Below, in pieces: positions 45,108 to 52,230 of a DNA stretch of 53,662 bases. The DNA is from Leptospira sp. (lineage in GTDB: Bacteria > Spirochaetota > Leptospiria > Leptospirales > Leptospiraceae), in NCBI GenBank assembly GCA_016742255.1, contig JACVCB010000027.1:1-53662 (forward strand). Direction: 5' to 3'. Numbering within the stretch: the stretch's first letter is position 1; every line of letters starts with the position of its first letter. Both the position numbers and the translations under genes were made by a program. The notes beneath the pieces are model-generated. The model was given only the letters and a program-made list of their open reading frames with translations. It was not told where the DNA came from and made no database searches.

Positions 45108-46133
45108 ATGTTTCGTAGCAATCGTATTCTCTATTTAGTCCTCTTTCTTCTCTCAAGCGCAAGTTATGCGGAAAAAATTTCCATCTTTGGAACCATTCAA
45201 AATGGTACCACAAGAGGATTCGGAAAGGCTGATTCCATTCGGATGATGGCTTTACAAGGGGCAATGGTTCCACTCGGAGAAATTGGCCCACAGTCTGGAA
45301 AATTTCGATTCCCAGAAATGGATTTACCAGAAGGCGCACCCATCCTTTTACAAGTCCAATACCAAGGCGCAAATTATAATAAAATGATTCCGCCAACAAC
45401 TAAGTTTCGTACTTCTCCTCAAGAAATAACCGTATATGATTCAGGGGCAGACCGAAAACAAGTGGCTATTAAAAGCTTAATGCAAGTTATGCGAGAAAAA
45501 AAGGGACTACGTATTTTTAAATTGTTCCTCATCGATAATGTCAGTAATCCACCAAAATCATATGATCCAAAGTCAGGTGCATTGGAATATTCGGTTGCGA
45601 AAGAAGCAACGGAGATTATGGCACAACTCCAACAACCAGGTAGTAAAATGGCGATTCCACTGGGTGTACCCGATGGTCCAAATGGCGGACGAATTTTGGA
45701 CCGGGCTGTTTTACCTGGAAGTTCCGAATTACAAGTTTCTTATTTGATCCCAAACTCTGAAGATTCATTCAGCGAACGAATGTTAATTGAATCAGAAAAC
45801 GGTAAATACCCTATCTTTGTGAAACCACAAGATATGGTAGTGGAAACAGGTGAAAAAACACCTGTGGTGAAATTAGATAAAGATGTTCCAAAAGGTCTCA
45901 GTGCTTATGTATTAAATGCACTCGAATTTGGTGCAATGGTTGAATTTCGTTTTGTTGGAGGAAAGGCACTTCCAACAATGGCAAATTCTCCTAACCCAGA
46001 AATTTGGAATGGATCTATCCTAACGAGTTGGGATTTATCTATCTTTGCGATCATTGGATTCTTAGGACTTTTATTTACACTGTCTTTTATTTTTGTCTAT
46101 CGCAAACAATCAGAAAGGAAAACCAATTTATGA
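45108..46133 (+). CDS. Secreted protein with C-terminal membrane anchor
   Basis: 341 residues. Signal peptide MFRSNRILYLVLFLLSSASY with cleavage near SYA. The mature region begins with a beta-sandwich-like domain (KISIFGTIQNGTTRGFGKAD, then PEGAPILLQVQYQGANYNKM), then a central and a second sandwich-like part (GSSELQVSYLIPNSEDSFSE). One membrane helix near the C-terminus (LSIFAIIGFLGLLFTLSFIF) leaves a short basic cytoplasmic tail. No known family was recognised. Its stop overlaps the MFS gene's start (ATGA, 46130-46133), which suggests joint translation and a related role in transport or envelope function. Confidence 0.65.
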   Translation: MFRSNRILYLVLFLLSSASYAEKISIFGTIQNGTTRGFGKADSIRMMALQGAMVPLGEIGPQSGKFRFPEMDLPEGAPILLQVQYQGANYNKMIPPTTKFRTSPQEITVYDSGADRKQVAIKSLMQVMREKKGLRIFKLFLIDNVSNPPKSYDPKSGALEYSVAKEATEIMAQLQQPGSKMAIPLGVPDGPNGGRILDRAVLPGSSELQVSYLIPNSEDSFSERMLIESENGKYPIFVKPQDMVVETGEKTPVVKLDKDVPKGLSAYVLNALEFGAMVEFRFVGGKALPTMANSPNPEIWNGSILTSWDLSIFAIIGFLGLLFTLSFIFVYRKQSERKTNL

Positions 46134-47488
46134 ACCAAAAAAAATCAAAACAAGAAACCACCTATCTTCGGTTTTTTGGTCTTGCAGAACTTGTGAACCA
46201 TGGCCCAAGAGGGATTTTAGCCTTCTGGATGATTTTAGGCATGGCCTTCTTTCTGTTTGGCGATCAAAACTTAATTGCTCCCAATATGAAAAACATTGGA
46301 GCTTCCTTAGGGATTACAGATCCAAATGAAGTGGATTGGAAATTTGGTGGGATCACTCCTGTTTTGTTTTTTATCTTGGGTGGACTCGTGTCACTGTCAA
46401 TGGGGTATCTTTCCCAAGCATTTTCACGAAAAAATTTACTGATCGCAACAGTTTTGTTAGGTGAAATTCCTTGTTTATTGACTGCCTATGCACAGAACTT
46501 CGATCAGTTTTTGATTTTAAGGACCTTATGTGGATTTGGACTCGGTGGAATTTTCCCATTACTTTTTAGTTTGATTGGAGATTATTTTTCCAGCCAATCC
46601 AGAGCCATTGCCACAGGGTATGTATCATTAGCGATGGGACTTGGTGTGGGAGTAGGTCAGTTGTTAGGTGGAATTTTGGGTGGAGCTGATCCCATCAATG
46701 GATGGAGAACATCTTTTATTTACATGTCTGCACCTTCCTTTTTCTTCGTTGCAGTTTATTTATTTTTCTGTAAAGAACCAAAACGTGGTGGAGCAGAAGA
46801 AGTGGGCGCCGATGAACTTTCTCATAAAATCACACTCAAAGACTTTAAGTTACTTTTCGAAAACAAAACCAATCTTGGTGCTTTTTTACAAGGACTTCCT
46901 GGCTGTATTCCTTGGGGTGTATTTTTTGTTTATTTAGCAGATTATTATGAACATACTTACCACCTAACAAAAGAAGTTTCCGCTGGTATGATAACTTTTG
47001 CTGCGATAGGAATTTTTATTGGAACTTTTTTTGGTGGAGTGCTTGGACAATTTTTGTACAATATCAAAAAAACATACCAACCATTATTATGTATGGGAAC
47101 TACATTCTTTGGAGTATTTCCTGCTATTCTTTTGCTTTACTCGTTTGATATTGTTCCTCACATGGGACTCTTTATTGGTCTCAATGTATTAACAGGAATT
47201 ATGATCTCTGTCACTGGCCCAAATGTTAGAGCTGTATTACTCAACGTAAATGAACCAAAATCGAGAAGTGCAATCTTTTCTATCTACAACCTAACGGATG
47301 ATTTAGGAAAAGGTCTTGGTCCTGTTATGTCGGCAGTGATTCTTGGACTCACGCCGGATAGAGGACTTGCTCTTTCCATCTCAATTTTATTTTGGATTCC
47401 ATGTGCCTTAGCTTGGTTTTTAGTTTTATTCAATTATGAAAAAGATGAAAAAACTATGCATTTGTTAATGAAACAGAATGTTTCCTAA
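46130..47488 (+). CDS. Major facilitator superfamily transporter
   Basis: 452 residues from ATG 46130 with about 12 membrane segments. The upstream extension of the frame to 46004 would overlap the previous gene and is not needed. AFFLFGDQNLIAPNMKNIGA and a FGLGGIFPLLFSLIGDYFSS segment fit the MFS signature between TM helices 4 and 5; SRAIATGYVSLAMGLGVGVG and DDLGKGLGPVMSAVILGL match the second half. It looks like the Spinster-like/sugar-transport branch, but the substrate cannot be read. It is coupled to the preceding secreted-protein gene. Confidence 0.85.
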   Translation: MNQKKSKQETTYLRFFGLAELVNHGPRGILAFWMILGMAFFLFGDQNLIAPNMKNIGASLGITDPNEVDWKFGGITPVLFFILGGLVSLSMGYLSQAFSRKNLLIATVLLGEIPCLLTAYAQNFDQFLILRTLCGFGLGGIFPLLFSLIGDYFSSQSRAIATGYVSLAMGLGVGVGQLLGGILGGADPINGWRTSFIYMSAPSFFFVAVYLFFCKEPKRGGAEEVGADELSHKITLKDFKLLFENKTNLGAFLQGLPGCIPWGVFFVYLADYYEHTYHLTKEVSAGMITFAAIGIFIGTFFGGVLGQFLYNIKKTYQPLLCMGTTFFGVFPAILLLYSFDIVPHMGLFIGLNVLTGIMISVTGPNVRAVLLNVNEPKSRSAIFSIYNLTDDLGKGLGPVMSAVILGLTPDRGLALSISILFWIPCALAWFLVLFNYEKDEKTMHLLMKQNVS

Positions 47489-47525
47489 TTTGGATTCATT
47501 CATAAATTGATCACAAATAGTTACA

Positions 47526-48269
47526 ATGCAAATCAAACATAACTTACTCGATATCGAAGGGACAACGGCACCAATTGCCTTTGTCCATGAGATTCTGTTT
47601 CCTTATGCAAAAAAACACATCCATTCCTTTTTAAAGAACTATCAGTTTTCAGAAGAGAGATGGAAGGAAATTCTCGCAGAATACGAGAAAGATTTATCTG
47701 CAAACGATCCATTTTTCGTACAAAAACTCTCAATGGACCCATCTCGTTCGCAAAATTTTCCAAATGAAAACACAAAGCAACTTTCGAAAGATCTAGTCCC
47801 TTCCTATTTTGAATATCTCATTGAGAAAGATCGTAAATTTGGTCCTTTAAAAGAAGTACAAGGAAAAATTTGGAAAGAGGGATATGAGTCTGGAGAAATC
47901 AAAAGTACAGTATATGAGGATGTTCCCAAATTTTTAAAACAATCCATCCAAGAAGGAAAACAAAACCATGTGTATTCTTCTGGATCTGTGGAAGCGCAAG
48001 TTTTAATTTACCAATATTCGGTGTTAGGTGATATGCGTGAGTGTTTTACTTCTTATTTTGATACAGCTGTAGGTGGAAAACGGGAAAAAGAAAGTTATTT
48101 AAGAATTGCCAAGACACTTTCTGCGTTACCCAGTGAAATACATTTTTTTACAGACATTGTGGAAGAAGCGGATGCGGCAAGTGAAGCAGGGATGCAAGTG
48201 GTCATTTTGAATCGACCAGGAAATTTGCCTCAAAAACCACATTCGTTTCCCATTTGGGATCATTTTTAA
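47526..48269 (+). CDS. mtnC: Acireductone synthase (enolase-phosphatase E1)
   Basis: 247 residues. MtnC acts in the methionine salvage pathway: it enolises and dephosphorylates 2,3-diketo-5-methylthiopentyl-1-phosphate to acireductone. It belongs to the HAD superfamily. The nucleophile region LLDIEGTTAPIAFVHEILFP is the MtnC signature, VYSSGSVEAQVLIY and ESYLRIAKTLSALP contain HAD motifs II and III, and FFTDIVEEADAASEAGMQVV is the metal motif IV. The other mtn genes are not adjacent. It is convergent with the NorF-like gene, overlapping it by four bases. Confidence 0.92.
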   Translation: MQIKHNLLDIEGTTAPIAFVHEILFPYAKKHIHSFLKNYQFSEERWKEILAEYEKDLSANDPFFVQKLSMDPSRSQNFPNENTKQLSKDLVPSYFEYLIEKDRKFGPLKEVQGKIWKEGYESGEIKSTVYEDVPKFLKQSIQEGKQNHVYSSGSVEAQVLIYQYSVLGDMRECFTSYFDTAVGGKREKESYLRIAKTLSALPSEIHFFTDIVEEADAASEAGMQVVILNRPGNLPQKPHSFPIWDHF

Positions 48270-48496
48270 GTGAAATACCAGATCCCAAACGAATACACAA
48301 AAATCAAAGTTGAGAAAATCAACTTCCAAAAAAAATGGGCTCGTACTAAATTCATAAATACATAGGATATCAAAAGGAATTTGAGTGCACTCATCAGTAT
48401 CAAATTCCAATTACCTGGTACAAACGATCCCATCCCGTAAAACGACAGATATACGATTGTGAGTAAAATCATATAAGTAATTACAATGCGTAACAT
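48266..48496 (-). CDS. NorF/prokaryotic COX4-like small membrane protein
   Basis: 76 residues, mostly three membrane helices (ITYMILLTIVYLSFYG, LILMSALKFLLISYVFMNLV, FWKLIFSTLIFVYSFGIWYF). KFLLISYVFMNLVRAHFFWK resembles the subunit IV core of bacterial cytochrome oxidases and the NorF proteins that accompany nitric oxide reductase. It lies 13 bases after the NorE stop on the same strand, which supports that reading. Its stop overlaps the mtnC stop by a few bases. Function as accessory to NO reductase is inferred. Confidence 0.7.
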   Translation of the reverse strand: MLRIVITYMILLTIVYLSFYGMGSFVPGNWNLILMSALKFLLISYVFMNLVRAHFFWKLIFSTLIFVYSFGIWYFT

Positions 48497-48509
48497 AAAA
48501 CCTTCTTTC

Positions 48510-49082
48510 TTATTGGATCAAATACAATGCTGGGTATAGGATAAGCCAGATCAAATCACACATATGCCAAAAAATTCCTCCCGCTTCCAAATTCACAAGG
48601 GTGATGGTTTTGCGGTTGAGAAGAACAATTGATAAGATGATGATTCCTACGGCCACATGTAAGTAATGAAAACCTGTGAGTAACCAGTAGTAACTAAAAA
48701 ATACACTTGTATCTAAGGTATAACCAAAAGTCCATTTGTCGTAAAACTCGAGACTTTTGAGGAATAAAAAAGCAAATCCGAAGAAAATTGCACCTAACAT
48801 TCCATAGAAAAATTGAATCTCTTTTTTGTTTTCTTTTGCATAAACGCTTATGGCTAATAAAAATCCACTCGTTAACAGGAAAATTGTATTCCAGAAAGCA
48901 AATTCTCTGTGCAAAAGTTTTTGCATGGTTTGGAAACCATCTGGATTTTGAGTTTTGTCATATACTAAGGATCCAATCCCCATACAGAAGGTGATTACTT
49001 CCACAAATACGATGAGCCAAATGAGAATTCCTCCAGGAGGGTACCAAATTGAATCATTTTCCTCGGTAGTTGTTTCGTTCAT
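48510..49082 (-). CDS. norE: NorE, cytochrome c oxidase subunit III-like accessory protein
   Basis: 190 residues with five to six membrane helices. WYPPGGILIWLIVFVEVITF is the NorE/subunit III opening, and FWNTIFLLTSGFLLAISVYA, YYWLLTGFHYLHVAVGIIIL and NLEAGGIFWHMCDLIWLILY (with the closing WHxxDxxW) match the family. NorE supports NO reductase activity in denitrifiers without being part of the core complex. AAGGAG lies just before ATG 49082. The gene is divergent from norC, so both probably share regulation from the intervening 289 bases. Confidence 0.87.
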   Translation of the reverse strand: MNETTTEENDSIWYPPGGILIWLIVFVEVITFCMGIGSLVYDKTQNPDGFQTMQKLLHREFAFWNTIFLLTSGFLLAISVYAKENKKEIQFFYGMLGAIFFGFAFLFLKSLEFYDKWTFGYTLDTSVFFSYYWLLTGFHYLHVAVGIIILSIVLLNRKTITLVNLEAGGIFWHMCDLIWLILYPALYLIQ

Positions 49083-49303
49083 GCATTCTCCTTACGTACT
49101 ATAGAAATTTAAAATAAGCGAATATTCAACTAAAATCACATGTAAAAGGGATCCGAAAGGTTCCAAAATTGGGGAAAACGTTCAAATTGTCCGGTTTGCG
49201 CCACAATTTAACCATTTTAACTATTTAAATGATTCTAATTCTTATTCAAAATGAATTCCATTCGGTATCTTGCATATGTTAACACAGGATTTTTATTTAG
49301 AAC

Positions 49304-49317
49304 TTGATTAGAATCAA
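49304..49317 (+). promoter_or_regulatory. CRP/FNR-family binding site upstream of norC
   Basis: TTGAT-TAGA-ATCAA, a perfect consensus palindrome for FNR/DNR/NnrR-type regulators, 54 bases before the norC ATG. These regulators switch nor genes on under low oxygen or in response to NO. The regulator itself is not in this window. By base composition such a match is rare but not impossible by chance; the location upstream of a nor operon supports it. Confidence 0.75.
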
Positions 49318-49360
49318 GGCAATTTGTACAATCTGCACTTACATTTGTAAAATGGAAAAA

Positions 49361-49366
49361 AGGAGG
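49361..49366 (+). promoter_or_regulatory. Strong Shine-Dalgarno for norC
   Basis: AGGAGG five bases before ATG 49372, among the best ribosome sites in the window. Confidence 0.85.
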
Positions 49367-49371
49367 TAAGG

Positions 49372-50076
49372 ATGCTTTCAAAATCGCAAGCAAGAGCATT
49401 CTTTCTGGGTGGAACTTTTTTGTTCGGTGCTATCTTTGTGTTCCTCACAATCGATACCTTGCGACAAAACGATACCCGTACCAATGCGCAAAACTTAACA
49501 GAAGATGTGCTAAAAGGGAAAGAGATTTGGGAAAAAAACAATTGTATGGGTTGCCATACCTTACTTGGAGAGGGAGCATATTATGCCCCTGATTTGACTA
49601 AAGTGGTCGAGAGAAGGGGAGTTAGTTGGATCGATGTATTCTTAGATGATCCACAAGCAATGTTCCCTGGTGAACGTAAGATGGTGAAATACAATTTTAC
49701 CAAAGAAGAAAAGGGACAAGTCATCGCATTCCTAGATTGGGTTGGTAAAATTGATGCCAATGGTTGGCCACCAAAACCAAATATCCCAGTTGGTTCAATT
49801 TCCACTGCCGTACCTCCACAAACAACTGCCAATGTTGTGAAAGTTTCTCAACCAGAAAAGTTTTCTCAATTATGTGTCGCCTGTCACGCAGTAGGTGGCA
49901 AGGGAGGAAATGTTGGACCTGCACTTGATCATGTAGGATCAAAGTTTGATGTCGATTATCTCAACCGATGGTTGATAGATCCACAAGTGATCAAACCGGG
50001 AACAAATATGCCAAAGTTGCCGTTAAGTGATACAGAAAGAAAAGATATAGTGACTTATCTTTCTGCATTAAAATAA
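49372..50076 (+). CDS. norC: Nitric oxide reductase cytochrome c subunit with a second haem-c domain
   Basis: 234 residues, against about 150 for ordinary NorC. It has an N-terminal membrane anchor (RAFFLGGTFLFGAIFVFLTI), then the NorC domain with the haem motif CMGCH (residues 58-62), EGAYYAPDLTKV and PGERKMVKYNFTKEE with axial Met104. A linker of Pro/Thr residues leads to a second cytochrome c domain with CVACH (168-172), GPALDHVGSKFDVDYL and GTNMPKLPLS (Met213), the usual axial partner. NorC feeds electrons to NorB in the periplasm. The second domain may replace a soluble donor such as cytochrome c. norB follows after nine bases. Confidence 0.93.
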   Translation: MLSKSQARAFFLGGTFLFGAIFVFLTIDTLRQNDTRTNAQNLTEDVLKGKEIWEKNNCMGCHTLLGEGAYYAPDLTKVVERRGVSWIDVFLDDPQAMFPGERKMVKYNFTKEEKGQVIAFLDWVGKIDANGWPPKPNIPVGSISTAVPPQTTANVVKVSQPEKFSQLCVACHAVGGKGGNVGPALDHVGSKFDVDYLNRWLIDPQVIKPGTNMPKLPLSDTERKDIVTYLSALK

Positions 50077-50085
50077 GGAGAAACA

Positions 50086-51435
50086 ATGAGATTCCAATCA
50101 CAAAAGGTCGCATATTGGTTTTTTGCAACTTGTATGTTACTCTTATCTTTACAAATCGTTTATGGTTTTATCATGGGTTTTGCTCGTATTGGTTTTGATG
50201 GATTACATGATTATATTCCATTTAACACAGCACGTGCGACACATACAAATTTATTAGTTGTTTGGTTATTAACAGGATTTATGGGTGCTGCTTATTACAT
50301 CATCCCTGAAGAATCTGATCGAGAATTGTACAGTGTCAAACTCGCATACATCCAACTGATTTCTTGGGTTATTGTGGGTGTTGTTGCCATCATTGGATTC
50401 CACTTTAATTGGTGGGAAGGTAGAAAGTTTTTAGAGATTCCAAGGCCACTTGATTACCTTGTAGTTGTCAACGTTCTAACCTTTTTATTCAATATTGCTA
50501 TGACCATTTGGGAGGCCAAAAAAAGGAGTACAACACAACTTGTATTATTCTTTGGTCTGTTATGTGCTGCCTTACTGTATCTCCCAGGTATGATTTATTT
50601 CGATAACCAAACCTTGGATTCTTACTTTCGATGGTGGGTTGTTCACCTTTGGGTAGAGGGAGTTTGGGAACTCATCATGGGTGGTATCCTGGCTTTTTTA
50701 CTCATCAAACTTACAGGTGTGGACAGGGAAGTCATTGAAAAATGGTTGTATGTTGTTGTTGGTCTCACGTTTCTTTCTGGAATTTTAGGAACAGGACACC
50801 ACTACTATTGGATCGGTACTCCTAAGTATTGGCTTATGGTCGGTGGAATTTTTTCTGCCTTAGAACCACTTGCGTTCCTCGGAATGGCAATCTGGGCTCT
50901 CAATATGTATCGCAAAAAAGGAAAAGACCATCCAAACAAAATTGCACTCTATTGGACACTTGGAAGTGCGATGATGTCTTTCATTGGTGCTGGTTTTCTA
51001 GGTTTTGCACACACTTGGCCATCGGTTAACCAATGGACACATGGAACTCTCATCACAGCTATGCACGGTCACCTTGCATTCTGGGGAGCCTACGCCATGT
51101 TAGTGTTAGCTGTCATTTCGTATGCAATGCCAAACATGACAGGTCGTAAACTTTTCACCGGTATGTCTGGATATCTAGCATTCTGGGCATCCAATATTGG
51201 AATGGTTGGTATGACTGGAGCGTTGGCAGTGGCAGGGATCACTCAGGTGTATCTGGAACGTAAATTGGGAATGGACTTTCTTGTGGTTCAAAAAGAAATC
51301 GTGTTCCATTTTATCGGAATGCTACTTGCAGCTACATTATTTACAATTGGAATCACATATTTCATAGTTGATTTCATTCGACATGGTCTTCCTTCCAATG
51401 AAGCGGTTGGTAAAAATGTAGGTGATATAGATTAA
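50086..51435 (+). CDS. norB: Nitric oxide reductase large subunit NorB
   Basis: 449 residues with about 12 membrane helices. NorB reduces two NO to N2O in the cytoplasmic membrane. Key residues are all present: His53 in ATHTNLLVVWLLTG for low-spin haem b, His187, Glu191 and Glu195 in HLWVEGVWELI (FeB site), His238 and His239 in GTGHHYYWIGTP, Glu260 in FSALEPLAF, and His327 and His329 in HGHLAFWGAYAM for the two haems. The FeB glutamate marks it as NOR, not a cbb3 oxidase. It lacks the N-terminal extension of qNOR, so it needs NorC. GGAG lies before ATG 50086. Confidence 0.96.
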   Translation: MRFQSQKVAYWFFATCMLLLSLQIVYGFIMGFARIGFDGLHDYIPFNTARATHTNLLVVWLLTGFMGAAYYIIPEESDRELYSVKLAYIQLISWVIVGVVAIIGFHFNWWEGRKFLEIPRPLDYLVVVNVLTFLFNIAMTIWEAKKRSTTQLVLFFGLLCAALLYLPGMIYFDNQTLDSYFRWWVVHLWVEGVWELIMGGILAFLLIKLTGVDREVIEKWLYVVVGLTFLSGILGTGHHYYWIGTPKYWLMVGGIFSALEPLAFLGMAIWALNMYRKKGKDHPNKIALYWTLGSAMMSFIGAGFLGFAHTWPSVNQWTHGTLITAMHGHLAFWGAYAMLVLAVISYAMPNMTGRKLFTGMSGYLAFWASNIGMVGMTGALAVAGITQVYLERKLGMDFLVVQKEIVFHFIGMLLAATLFTIGITYFIVDFIRHGLPSNEAVGKNVGDID

Positions 51436-51438
51436 CTT

Positions 51439-52221
51439 ATGTTAACAACAAAAATTCCCTATTACGAACCAACAGGTAAGGAAGTAGAGATTTTTCAAAT
51501 GGCGGCTGAGAATACTCTGCCGCTTTTGTTAAAAGGACCTACTGGTTCTGGAAAATCTCGATTTTTGGAATTTATGGCACACCAAATGGGTCGTAAACTC
51601 ATTACAATTTTATGTAATGATGAAACGTCTGCTGTTGATTTGGTAGGACGATTTATCGTCAAAGGTGCAGACACTGTTTGGATGGATGGTCCTCTTACCA
51701 CAGGTGTCAAAGAAGGTGCCATTGTGTATTTGGATGAAATTGCAGAAGCAAGACCAGATACTCTTGTGACCATTCACTCTTTAACAGACCATAGACGGAC
51801 ATTATTCATTGAAAGAAAAAACGAAGAAATCATTGCACATCCAAACTTTTTGTTAGTCGCATCATATAACCCTGGTTATCAGAAAGGGTTTAAAGAACTA
51901 AAACCTTCCACCAAACAACGTTTTCTCAGTATGGATTTTCCATATCCAAAACCATCTGTGGAAGAAAAGATCATTATTGGAGAAACAGGAATTTCTGATT
52001 CCATTGCCAAAAAATTAGTGCAATTTGCAAATTTAGTCAGGAAAAAACCAGAGTTGGGGCTTGCAGAAACAGTATCCACACGTTTGCTTGTTTCATGTGC
52101 CAAACTGATGGGGAAAGGCCTACCATCTCGCCTTGCGGGTCGCACTGCTATCATACTACCTTTAACAGATGATGAAGATACTGTGACGGCTTTACAAGAT
52201 AGTTTTGATTTAATCTTTTAG
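51439..52221 (+). CDS. norQ: NorQ, MoxR/CbbQ-type AAA+ ATPase
   Basis: 260 residues. Walker A LLLKGPTGSGKSRFLEFM, Walker B GAIVYLDEIAEARPDTL, and sensor region FLLVASYNPGYQKGFKELKP (CbbQ/NorQ signature) followed by TKQRFLSMDFPYP. NorQ and NorD together help insert the non-haem iron into NorB. It starts three bases after the norB stop and is followed by norD after nine bases, the common order in nor operons. Confidence 0.95.
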   Translation: MLTTKIPYYEPTGKEVEIFQMAAENTLPLLLKGPTGSGKSRFLEFMAHQMGRKLITILCNDETSAVDLVGRFIVKGADTVWMDGPLTTGVKEGAIVYLDEIAEARPDTLVTIHSLTDHRRTLFIERKNEEIIAHPNFLLVASYNPGYQKGFKELKPSTKQRFLSMDFPYPKPSVEEKIIIGETGISDSIAKKLVQFANLVRKKPELGLAETVSTRLLVSCAKLMGKGLPSRLAGRTAIILPLTDDEDTVTALQDSFDLIF

Positions 52222-52223
52222 GA
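52220..52223 (+). promoter_or_regulatory. Ribosome binding site deciding the TTG start of norD
   Basis: AGGA overlapping the norQ stop (TAG), seven bases before TTG 52231. No ATG lies near, so this fixes the start. Confidence 0.6.
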
Positions 52224-52230
52224 ATTCATT

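Larger units (their letters stand above)
49083..49371. other. Divergent norE/norC intergenic control region
   Basis: 289 bases without a gene. It holds a perfect TTGAT-N4-ATCAA site (49304-49317), an inverted repeat AAATTGT/ACAATTT (49184-49190 and 49203-49209) and the norC ribosome site. A possible -10 TACAAT (49327-49332) and a later TAAAAT (49348-49353) are present, but no promoter is certain. Confidence 0.6.

Noticed and set aside
46004..46129. Upstream extension of the MFS transporter frame
   Set aside because: It overlaps the preceding gene in another frame. ATG 46130 overlaps that gene's stop as ATGA and gives a normal transporter N-terminus.
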